64,000 bases of DNA from Eukaryota sp. TZLM1-RC. Lineage: Eukaryota; Metamonada: BaSk clade. The position numbers and the translations under genes are program-made. The number at the start of each line of letters is the position of its first letter. The stretch's first letter is position 1. The notes below the pieces were generated by a model. The model saw only the letters and a list, made by a program, of their open reading frames with translations. It was not told the origin of the DNA and made no database searches. The stretch is taken from assembly GCA_040285825.1 (NCBI GenBank), contig JAUPSS010000001.1, positions 2,294,001-2,358,000 on the forward strand, given 5' to 3'. This document shows positions 53,443 to 62,739 of the stretch, in pieces.

Positions 53443-54289
53443 CTGTGGCCAAACAATATGCCCAATCATTTAACTTGTAAATGTGGTAAACCTCTTTTGT
53501 TTACTCATCTTTTGAACTGTTGACATTTCATTACACTTAGAAGTAAAGTGCATAATAATGTCAGGGACCAAATTTATGTAATGTGTAAGTCATATCGAGT
53601 AGATTCCCTTTCAGAGCCTTTGTTATCAAAATTAATTCTTGATGACTCCAATATTGATAGTACGCACTACAACAAAGCATCTATGGGTCTGACAAGAGGT
53701 GATCGGGTTGTACCTGGCTTAAATGGTAGTTTTACTATTTTAGACGCCATGTCCATTAACTTTTGTAATTCTTGTAACGAACATTTCGTTAACTCAGATG
53801 TAAATAAGCCACTTTTTGCTGGTGAAAAATATTAAATTGCTAAATACGTGAAACCCATTTGCTCAGTCAATGAAAATTTTCATACCCAATAAAATTTATG
53901 TCCTTTTGTTTTTTCTTTGTTTGGATCTTCATGTAAGGCTGCTATGGCTTTCCTTGACCACTTTGTTGTAATTGTAAAGGAAAGAACTGGAAGAATTTTC
54001 AATCGTGTTTACTGGCAAAACAAAATTGTATTTTCTATTTTTAAGGGAATGGTGAAATTAACTTCTGATTCACTCTCTTCATTTAGGAAATTTTCTGAAT
54101 CTTTAGTCATCAATTGTTTGATGTAGGAAAGGCAAACTTTGAGGATGTGGAGTTTTAGTTGTGTATTTCATGATTTTATATTCCTTATTATATGAATAAA
54201 CTATAAATATAGCGCTGTCCTAATTATACAAATATAGATCTCATATGAAGATTGAACAGTAGTTGAACAGGGTAAGAGCTAGGGGTATA

Positions 54290-55180
54290 AATAATTTTTC
54301 GTTATTAGTGTTTTTGGTTTGGTTTTGGTTATAGCAGATAAATTGAAACTATTTGTACGCCAGTCGGACTCAAAGGTGTGCCTTGGTATTGACTTACAAA
54401 AAGTTACGTTTCACTGACAATGAAGTAAACGAATTGCGAAAAAAGAAAGAATTTTACGTGACTTCTATTTAGTAACAGAGGAATTGTGTGAAAGATACAA
54501 CAGTACAACTTCGATTTATGTGGTCTACTTCAATAGGCTACCTGAAAAGGTGTTGAATACTATCGGTGTTACACAGCATCAGATAATTAAAAAAATAATT
54601 AAAAAAATGTGTGTGTACATGAAAAGTAAGTTTGATGATTAGCTTCACCATGTTGATGGCTTTGCGTCGTATGTTTCATTTATTTTAGATCCTAGAATTA
54701 AAAGAAATAATGTACCTGAACCGTTGAACAAAATTTGTACCATCATGCTCTGGAATCTTTGTAAGCAGGTGACTATGCTGACTGTTGTGAGGAAGAGTCT
54801 ATAAAAACCGAAGAGAAAGCGATTTCATTGATATTGACTGGTTTTGCAACAAAAAAGCCAAGGATTGAAAGTATGGTACTTGGTGAATTGAAAATGTATT
54901 TACAACAGCCTCTAGCTACTATTAATACCGATCCATTGATGTGGTGGAACGTTAATCACTGCCGCTATTCGGTTTTGGAAAAAGTAGCAAGAGACTTTTT
55001 GACAGGTCAAACAACTAGTGTTGACGTTGAACGATTGTTTTCAATAGCTGTTTTAACCACCACAGACTTGAGATCCACCCTGAATTGTGAAAGTTTATAA
55101 GCCTTGGTTGGTCTCAATAGATATGAGCAGGAAAGAGTCCCAAAGATGTTGAACGAGTTGTTGTAGAGAAGCATGATCTC
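54290..55180 (+). pseudogene. hAT-family transposase relic (C-terminal part)
   Basis: The last frame (54828-55100) is a clear hAT dimerisation domain: PLMWWNVNHCRYSVLEKVAR, DFLTGQTTSVDVERLFSIAV, then TDLRSTLNCESL. Upstream pieces are broken by stops. The segment is bracketed by TTTGGTTTGGTTTTGG-like repeats at about 54317 and 55325, and a left end CTAGGGGTATAAAT (54281) looks like a hAT terminus, but no matching right end was found. This lineage is distinct from the hAT relic at 22.3-24.2 kb. Confidence 0.75.
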
Positions 55181-55577
55181 CAGTGGTAGCTGTTTCAGTA
55201 TTATTGAAGATAAAATTTTTGAGAAGATTTTATTTGGGGGATAGGTCAATTTGGCTCAAGAAAACGAGGTTTAAAACAGCGAAACGGATTGATTTTGCGT
55301 TGGTTTTGGTTTTATCCTCTTGTTATTGGTTTGGTTTGGTTTGGTTTTGCAATAAAGTGGAACCATTTACACAACTGGCAAAAGTATTGACTGCTGAAAG
55401 TGGTGTAGTTGGAAAAGGAATTTTTGAATTGTCGTAGTAGTTAGCTCGGTCAATTATAAAAAATGCTTAAATGAAGAAAATTGGCAAAAGTCATTTTTTG
55501 ATGGTTTGGAACTGATTATATTCTCCTTCATTTACACAGGACTAATCTTTACTTATTCTTTATTCTGTTATTAGCTC

Positions 55578-57273
55578 ATGCCTCACGCTTACATTATTGT
55601 ATATAACTCTTTGTCAATTTTAATCTTAGGGTAGTGCAGCAGCCGGACCTGCATTCGCTGGTCGTCTTCGCCGACTTCGTGAAGATTATGACATCACAAT
55701 TGTTGAGAAAAGCTCGAATGTATCCTCAGCCACCTGTGGTATTCCATTTGCTCTCTCTGGCGAGGTACCTGCAGAGAAACTCACTGTCATGTCCAAACAG
55801 CAACTATCTAGCGAATTTGCGCTCAATGTACTTCTCAACACAGAATGTGTGTCCATTGATTGTAACAATAAGACACTCTGTCTGAAGACGGAATCCAATG
55901 AAGTAGTTGAACGTCATTATGACATTCTCTTCCTTTCTGTTGGCTGCTCTTCATTTGTCCCACCATTACCGGGAGCTAATTTACCCAATGTTTTCAGTGT
56001 CAGAACACTTGATGATCTTCACCGAATTAAACCTGTCCTCTCTAACTCCAAACACTGTACCATTGTGGGAGGTGGGTTCATTGGGTTGGAATGTGCTGAA
56101 AGTTTACAACATTTGGGTATGAAAGTTACTGTGGTGGAATTATTGGATCAACTTATGGGACCTTTTGATAAGGAATACGCTAACTATATTCACTCTGCAT
56201 GTTGGAAAAATGGCGTCAATGTGCTCCTTGAGACAAAGTGTCAGAGCATTGTTAAGAATGGTGACTATCTATCCGTAGAAACAAGCAATGGTTCAGTTCA
56301 AACCGATTTTGTTTTGTTTTGTGTTGGAATCCTTCCTAACACCAAGTTCTTACAAGATTCGCAAATTACTCTCACAGACCGCGGTTTTATCAAGACTACT
56401 GATTTTGGTCAATGTGTTAATTCCCATGATGAGCCACTTGAGGGTGTTTTTGCTTGTGGTGATGCTACTCTATTTAGACACGTTTCTACCAATGAAAAGA
56501 TTCCCATTCTGTTGGCTGGACCTACTGCTCGAGGTTCAAGAATCTGTGCCACCAATGCAGTGAATCCTCAACAGATGTCACCCCTTCCCACTGTCAATGG
56601 TAACAGTATCATCAGAGTTTTTGATCAATTTGTAGGCCAAGTCGGTGCTTCTAAAAAGATGCTTGTTAGAGCTAATGTTGATTTTAAAGAAGTTCATGGA
56701 ACTTGGGTCGATCATCCTGAGTGGTTTGGATCCTTTGCCCCCATCCATGTTACTGTACGCTTCGACAAACACACTGACCGTATCCTGGGTGCTTCTGTAG
56801 GAGGATTGTCTAGGGACGTGCCCAAGATATTGGATTCACTTTCTGTGTTTATTCAAATGAAAGCTACTTCTGCTGATTTGTCTGAATTCGAACTCGCCTA
56901 TGCTCCTCCCGTTGCAGGACCAAAGTCTGTTATCAATTTCATTGGAAATGCCGTTCAAAATGAGCTGGAAGGGATTGCCAAGTTTGTCACCCCCGATGAG
57001 GTCGTTGATCAGAACATTCCACTTGTGGATGTACGTCCCCCTCCAATGAGGAAAATGATGGGCCATGTTCGTGGTTCAGTCAATATTCCTCTCGCCCAAT
57101 TAAGGGAATCTAATGATTTGCCTACAGGTAGATTCGCTGTTATCTGCAAAGGTGGAAAGTTCTCTCACACAGCCTATAGACTCTTGGTTCAACGTGGATT
57201 TGATGTAGCCAATGTCTCTGGTGGGTTTTTCGCTTTTGCACGAATGTTCCCTCAATTGATTACCAAGGAATAG
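55578..57273 (+). CDS. CoA-disulfide reductase with C-terminal rhodanese domain, two exons
   Basis: Exons 55578-55598 and 55630-57273 give 554 residues. The enzyme reduces CoA disulfide (or related persulfides/disulfides) with NAD(P)H and FAD. The N-terminal FAD fold has IIGSAAAGPAFAGRLRRL across the splice, the redox Cys43 in SSATCGIPFALSGEV (same residue number as in bacterial CoADR), a second dinucleotide fold CTIVGGGFIGLECAESLQ, and GVFACGDATLF (FAD GD motif). The rhodanese domain (about 465-554) has VDVRPPP and the active Cys513 in VICKGGKFSHTAYR. The fusion is best known from bacteria, so transfer is plausible, but the gene has a host-type 31-nt intron. A hAT relic lies just upstream. 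Confidence 0.93.
55599..55629 (+). other. Spliceosomal intron, 31 nt
   Basis: Begins GTATATAAC and ends TTTTAATCTTAG. Splicing joins ATGCCTCACGCTTACATTATT to GGTAGTGCAGCAGCC, completing the N-terminal FAD-binding motif. Without it the frame meets a stop (TAA) at once. Confidence 0.9.
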
Positions 57274-57660
57274 TTGTTGTTGTTATTATTATTAGCGTGA
57301 AGTGACGGGTAATTCAACCTTGATCATGCTTTTGCTTGTTTTATAAAAATATGTTTTCTGCATTGCATTAGGTCTATTGAAATGTAAATTGATACAACCA
57401 ATGGTAATATTGCATTGATGACCACACATTCACCTCATCCATCACAATTCAGCCGATGTTTCATATGTCTTTGAAACTCATGAAGTAATGAATAGATTGT
57501 TTCAATGGGATCACCAATGGTCAGCCAGTGGCACCTCACAGTAAGCGAAACTTTCGGAACAAAAGCACCGTAAATTAAAAACCTGTTGACAACATTTGAA
57601 AAACACTTTATTCAACAAACAGAATTCATAAACAAATCATTGACATTCTACTGAGAACTA
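57274..57660. other. Intergenic stretch (3' ends of two convergent genes)
   Basis: 3' flanks of the CoA-disulfide reductase and of the minus-strand AT-hook gene. No gene or element recognised; starts with a (GTT)n(ATT)n run. Confidence 0.5.
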
Positions 57661-58281
57661 TCAAGGACCGCTGAACTCATCAGGGTACTGCAGAGGAGTT
57701 TCAGCAGGAGGAATGTATGGCCAAGTAAATGGAACACTTGGTACAAGATGAGCTTGTTGTTGGATCTTCTTGCGCTTGTTTGCACACTCTGGCTTCGTTG
57801 ATAGTCCAGCCTTTGCTAGTCTTCGTTTGAGAGTGGAGGAGGAGATGGAAATTCCCTGGCTTCTGAGAGTCATCAGGATATCGTCCTGTGTTTTTCCTTG
57901 ATCAACGAGCAACTTCAAATGTTCCTCAGGAACAGTTTTGCGGGGTCTACCTCTTGTTTTGGTTAATCCTTTGGATGATTGTTTCTTTATAAATCTAGAA
58001 ACAGTTGAAGCTGGATTCCCACATTGAGGTAGTTTGGTTTGTAACATTCCGGAGGATGGAACCATAATACGGACAGGGATCAATTGATGGTTGTACATCA
58101 TGTACATTGGAGCTGGCATGCCAATGGAATGACAGGACCGAAAGCTCGGGCAACTGGGATTGCTTCCATAATAGCTCTCAGGACTTGAATCATTTCCAAT
58201 GGAATTGAAATGATCAGACACATGTGAGTATGGAAGTGTAGAAAAGGTCATGGCAGGAACCTGCTGTGATATCGTGGTCAT
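57661..58281 (-). CDS. AT-hook / helix-turn-helix DNA-binding protein, left palindrome copy
   Basis: 206 codons, single exon. The N-terminal ~90 residues are Ser/Pro/Tyr/Met-rich. At about 115-120 is TRGRPRKT, a canonical AT-hook core that binds the minor groove of AT DNA. Next comes HLKLLVDQGKTQDDILMTLR and GISISSSTLKRRLAKAGL, a helix-turn-helix shaped like those of transposases and resolvases, followed by a basic KKI stretch (NKRKKIQQQ). So it probably binds DNA, as a regulator or a domesticated transposase-derived protein; the role is unknown. The arm homology ends 11 bp before the coding end, so the last few residues (SGP) differ from the twin. Confidence 0.8.
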   Translation of the reverse strand: MTTISQQVPAMTFSTLPYSHVSDHFNSIGNDSSPESYYGSNPSCPSFRSCHSIGMPAPMYMMYNHQLIPVRIMVPSSGMLQTKLPQCGNPASTVSRFIKKQSSKGLTKTRGRPRKTVPEEHLKLLVDQGKTQDDILMTLRSQGISISSSTLKRRLAKAGLSTKPECANKRKKIQQQAHLVPSVPFTWPYIPPAETPLQYPDEFSGP

Positions 58282-59270
58282 AATCGAGATTGAAACGTCA
58301 AAAGTAAACGTTAGATACCAATCTCACGTTTCATTAAAACGTCATTTGATCGATCAGAATTTTGGGTCATTTTTCCATTTTTGGTCCAATAATTTCTATG
58401 GAGTGGACCAAACAATTCCTTCCAAAGACATCACTGAACTCAACTCTACTTGTGAACCAGAGTGTTCTTATTGGGTATTCGTAGACCATGTCTTCTTTTA
58501 TAAAGATTTGTATGGATGAAAGGGTCAATGTTGTAGTAAAAGTTGTTTGAAATTATTGGACCAAAAATTGAAAAATGACCCAAAATTCTGATCGATCAAA
58601 TGACGTTTTAATGAAACGTGAGATTGGTATCTAACGTTTACTTTTGACGTTTCAATCTCGATTATGACCACGATATCACAGCAGGTTCCTGCCATGACCT
58701 TTTCTACACTTCCATACTCACATGTGTCTGATCATTTCAATTCCATTGGAAATGATTCAAGTCCTGAGAGCTATTATGGAAGCAATCCCAGTTGCCGGAG
58801 CTTTCGGTCCTGTCATTCGATTGGCATGCCAGCTCCAATGTACATGATGTACAACCATCAATTGATCCCTGTCCGTATTATGGTTCCATCCTCCGGAATG
58901 TTACAAACCAAACTACCTCAATGTGGGAATCCAGCTTCAACTGTTTCTAGATTTATAAAGAAACAATCATCCAAAGGATTAACCAAAACAAGAGGTAGAC
59001 CCCGCAAAACTGTTCCTGAGGAACATTTGAAGTTGCTCGTTGATCAAGGAAAAACACAGGACGATATCCTGATGACTCTCAGAAGCCAGGGAATTGCCAT
59101 CTCCTCCTCCACTCTCAAACGAAGACTAGCAAAGGCTGGACTATCAACGAAGCCAGAGTGTGCAAACAAGCGCAAGAAGATCCAACAACAAGCTCATCTT
59201 GTACCAAGTGTTCCATTTACTTGGCCATACATTCCTCCTGCTGAAACTCATCTGCAGTACCATGATGAGT
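57675..59270. repeat. Long palindrome: 722-bp arms, 152-bp spacer
   Basis: 57675-58396 and 58549-59270 are reverse complements, with no indel (every position x pairs with 116945-x where checked) and only about five mismatches. Each arm holds one AT-hook/HTH gene reading outward plus about 115 bp upstream. The spacer is 58397-58548. Confidence 0.95.
58282..58663. promoter_or_regulatory. Shared divergent upstream region of the twin genes
   Basis: 382 bp between the two start codons. Its outer 115 bp on each side are identical in mirror image, so both genes have the same proximal upstream sequence (ACGTTTACTTTTGACGTTTC next to the ATG, GATCGATCAG further out, and repeated AACGTT/ACGTTT words). 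The central 152 bp are unique. That it drives both genes is inferred from position. Confidence 0.55.
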
Positions 59271-59317
59271 CCAGGCGAACAGCGTTTTCTCCTTTCAGAC
59301 CAGAACAACTCGACTGA
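58664..59317 (+). CDS. AT-hook / helix-turn-helix DNA-binding protein, right palindrome copy
   Basis: 217 codons. Same protein as the left copy with four substitutions (Pro to Arg in SCRSF, Ser to Ala in GIAIS, Pro to His twice near the end) and a different C-terminus (SRRTAFSPFRPEQLD), because the palindrome ends at 59270. AT-hook and HTH are intact. Three of the substitutions are nonsynonymous changes at single bases in otherwise identical DNA, so divergence has only begun. A GAATAAAATA signal follows near 59366. Confidence 0.8.
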   Translation: MTTISQQVPAMTFSTLPYSHVSDHFNSIGNDSSPESYYGSNPSCRSFRSCHSIGMPAPMYMMYNHQLIPVRIMVPSSGMLQTKLPQCGNPASTVSRFIKKQSSKGLTKTRGRPRKTVPEEHLKLLVDQGKTQDDILMTLRSQGIAISSSTLKRRLAKAGLSTKPECANKRKKIQQQAHLVPSVPFTWPYIPPAETHLQYHDESRRTAFSPFRPEQLD

Positions 59318-59439
59318 TCATGTCAATATTATTAGTTTGTATATTTGCTATTTTTGTGTTTATTGAATAAAATAGCTGAAATGTTTTGTTATTCTCTTAC
59401 TCGATGTTAAGGCCACCAAGTTTATCCATCAAAAAATAA

Positions 59440-60625
59440 AAAATAGTTTTTTGTTTTTTCAAAAACAAAACAACAAGATACACCTCTCTCATAGTGAGAC
59501 CCAATAGAAAGTAGTACATCAGAAATCTTTTTCAACTTTGCCTTCACAATAGATACAACAATTCTATTCTGCCAATTTTAGCTATTGAACTGGGGTACTG
59601 GTATTCTTTTCAACAATCAGTTTAAAATCTACCACAAAACGTAAAACAGGAAGAGCAAATGAACTCAACAGAACAAATCCAATGGATACAAATTGTATTT
59701 TGCTTGCCGTAGGGTAGATAATTTGGTTAAAGGTTCACTATATTTTTTGATTTTGAATTTTTCAGCATTTGAAAGAGGATTATAAACTTTAGAATTAGCT
59801 GACATTTCATTAGATTAATTACAATTCTCAACTAAAATCACATCCACTTAAATAAAGGTTCCGTCTAATCCAGATAAACTAGCATCACATCAATAATTCT
59901 TAGGAAAATCATCTTCAGTATCAAACAGATTTGATAATAGAGGTTCCAAAAAGGATTCAATACTTTGAGACTTACATATACAATATAATTAGACTCTGGC
60001 AGCGTCGTGAACCTTGCTTCTAAAAGTAATAAAATGTTTACAATTTAACAAATGAGTAATTGTAATTTTTCGAGAACTTTTACAAGTTGAATTATGAGGT
60101 AAAATATCAGGGCAGATATAGGTACGAAGTCTCATATTCGAAGTACTGGTAGAATCAGTTAACAGAGTGTTATAAACTTAATGGTTGTTACTAAAGCGGA
60201 AGACGTACCATTCAAACATATCCTGTAATTGCTTTACGAGATGTTTTTGCTTAGTCAACCCAAGTCTAACATTGAAATACAAGCTTTCAAAAATAGTTGA
60301 TAATTTTTGCTGAAATTTGTCACAGCAAAATTCAAAATTGAAAGGATTGATGCGGAATATTTTGAATTGATTGGGGTAAACATTTGGTCCAAATTTGAGT
60401 GGCGATTCTTGAAGCTCAGCAGATAGCTCGTTCAAATGTAGACTGGAATTTGTATCTAACAAATGAGTACCTTCAAAAAATCTACGAAAAAAATCATAAA
60501 TAAAATTCTTGCCTCCATCCACAAAAGCTGAATGGCACAAAACAGAATTTTTTTAAAATCCAACACCCAATTTTGCTGAAGAAATGAGAAGATTTTCAAC
60601 ATTGCTGGATGCACATCCACTACAT
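59440..60625 (-). mobile_element. R2-like family C, decayed 5'-truncated copy
   Basis: The minus strand follows family C from the RT C-terminal part (FVDGGKNFIYDFFRRF, YFNVRLGLTKQKH) through a degraded zinc finger and endonuclease to the tail near 59440. Many stops. It meets a family D fragment head-to-head at about 60630. Confidence 0.75.
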
Positions 60626-60632
60626 GTTTAAT

Positions 60633-61130
60633 TAATCAAGTTCCAAGAATTTATGGTTGGTTTCTGAATGACCCTTGCTTTTTATTATCTATGCCTTTTC
60701 GATCTTTTATTTGGTTTAATCATCTTTTACATGGTTTAAATTGTAAATGTGGAAAGACTGTCACTCCAACCCATTTACTTAATTGTAATCTTTTTATTAC
60801 TTTTAGATCAAAAATGCATGATACAGTACGTGATCAGCTTTATTGTATGTTTAAGTCTTACAAGATTGAATCCTCTTTAGAATCATTGCTTTCAAATTTG
60901 GCTGATGAAGCTGACAGAAATTTTTTTGGTGATAGTCGCGGTGATGTGTTAGTTCCCGGTCTTGATGGATAAATGATCTTTATTGACGTCAGATCTACTG
61001 TTGTATCAAACAGCTCAATTGAAAAACTTGCACCATATTATAATTCACCTTTACGTAGAGCTCAAGAAGCGAAAATTATCAAATATGCTGAAAAAATCAA
61101 TAATCTGAATTCCAACTCACATACTCAATA
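60633..61130 (+). mobile_element. R2-like family D fragment
   Basis: Reads PRIYGWFLNDP, CKCGKTVTPTHLLNC, FRSKMHDTVRDQLYCMFKS, DSRGDVLVPGLDG, one stop, MIFIDVRSTVVSNSSIEKL. The zinc finger and most of the endonuclease core are well kept. Both ends are missing. Confidence 0.75.
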
Positions 61131-61194
61131 GCAAAAATTTAATGCTATTGAAGGGGCACAAGATCTTAAATATTGGGTTATTCTATCAGTATGA

Positions 61195-61560
61195 CAAATT
61201 TTAAGCACGAAAAATTGAACATGTTTTACTAAATCCAAAGAAGCAATTGAATCAATTTGAATTTTCATGACAAGACCGGTCAAAGATTTTCAGAGATGAT
61301 TAAGAGAATCATTTGGTGCAGATTTCAAAAGGCAATTTTTCAAGTTCATAACTCATTCAAATACACAGTAGAATTAGGATATCAGAATTGACAATCTTTA
61401 GGAAATTTATTAGAAAATTCATAATGTTTTTTTCGACTTCCCAAAAGCACTGATCAGCACAGATTTCAGAACTATGTAACGCCAATACCTTTTGAAATTG
61501 CTGGAAAAAAATGACTTTTCAACTTTAATGGACTTACATCCAGTGAATCAGTAGAGAATT
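61195..61560 (-). mobile_element. Decayed R2-like RT C-terminal fragment
   Basis: The minus strand reads DVSPLKLKSHFFPAISKGIG and VLLGSRKNIMNF, the same region as DVEPGMLKNHLFSSANLGGI in family C but much diverged, with stops. Confidence 0.55.
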
Positions 61561-61944
61561 AGTTTGTATTGCAGTCATAAATTCATGCATTTATCCCCCT
61601 TTGAACATGTTCAACGACTATCAGTCTTTGGTAAATAAGTTTGCTCAATGGGGGTAGATAACTTGAGGCCAATAAAACAAAAAATATAAAAAAATATAAA
61701 ACAAAAATATTACCATAATAAGAATAATATATCAAATATTTTCAGTGTAGTGACGACCATTGAGTTCATTTCCTGCAACAGTAATGAATCAATGTGGCTC
61801 CAACGACACAGGTTTACCGATCATTTCGTAAATGTCTGGTTGAACTGAGGTACTTTTAAACCAAACATAACAGTGACAAAATTAGACAACTATAAAAATA
61901 TGTTTCTACTGTTATTCAACTTACACACTAGACAAAATTATATC
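61561..61944. other. Unassigned stretch
   Basis: No supported gene. Contains an A-rich run (61670-61735). Confidence 0.4.
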
Positions 61945-62620
61945 AGAACTAATGGGACGAAATTCATTGAACCAAGATTTCCTCTACAAAATCTTGATCT
62001 GCTTGCTGTCTAGCTAAAGCTTCTCTAATTCGATTGAAAAACCAAGGTAATCTATTAATAATGGCAAATTGAATCCGAAAGCGCCATAAAAAATATCAAA
62101 TCTTTTCATTGTTTTTTCTTGAACCATTCTTTTTGGAAATCATTCAAAAAAGTTCCTGCTTCTACTGATAGTCTTCCGTTTATCGAAAATGGGAAAGCAA
62201 TTAAATCAAGTGGTCTATTTCTACCAGCATTAGCTTCTTCAATATTTTTGTCATATTCTCTATGTTTTTGTTTAGCTTTAAATTCAAGAGAACTTACAGG
62301 ATTAAGTTTTCTTCTTTGAACCAAAGTTTCATTTGCAACATTACAGGAGACAAAGTCAACAACAGCTTCAAAGTTCTCAATCCAATCACAGGATACATCA
62401 CCTCTATCATCTGAACCAAAACTATTCAATGACAGTGTTTCCTTCAGTAGAGGCTCTTTGATACACGAAATTCTTGCAGTTAGTGCCATATTGAAAACAG
62501 TGTCTCTGACAGCATCATGTAATGAAGAACGATAAGTGATCAATTTCAAACAATTCAAAGCATGACACAAAGTGAGTTGAGGTGAATTCGAACAAATACA
62601 TTTTTCTTCCTATAAAAATA
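61945..62620 (-). mobile_element. R2-like family A, diverged 5'-truncated copy
   Basis: Family A C-terminal part: HALNCLKLITYRSSLHDAVR, RGDVSCDWIENFEAVVDFVS, KQKHREYDKNIEEAN, tail RFFNRIREALARQQ-equivalent in a second frame (break near 62115). More diverged from the other family A copies than they are from each other, so it is older or a subfamily. Confidence 0.8.
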
Positions 62621-62739
62621 GTAATTGGCGAATCTACTATTGACATTTTTTCCACACATGAGAATTCAGACTAGGTTTCTTTAAAGTTGCCGAAAATTCT
62701 TCTTCGGCAATTCTTAAATTTTTTTTTAAATTTTTACGT

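Larger units (their letters stand above)
52290..54215 (+). mobile_element. R2-like family E copy, interrupted by an LTR element
   Basis: From the RT C-terminal part (LPSDIWIQCFPQND, YESLDYEVRLGLAKTENPAF) through the zinc finger CKCGKPLLFTHLLNC, endonuclease (RGDRVVPGLNGSFTILDAMS) and tail (AAMAFLDHFVVIVKERTGRI ... FEDVEF) to a tail with GAATAAAC near 54197. Several frame changes. Between RCFL and WPNNMPNHLTC the 831-bp LTR element at 52612-53442 is inserted. Removing it with one target duplicate rejoins the frame exactly. Confidence 0.85.

Noticed and set aside
62687-62710. Hairpin TTGCCGAA/TTCGGCAA as a terminator or regulatory RNA
   Set aside because: An 8-bp stem in sequence resembling a degraded family D coding stretch, with no T-run and no repeat elsewhere in the same form. 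Chance is likely.
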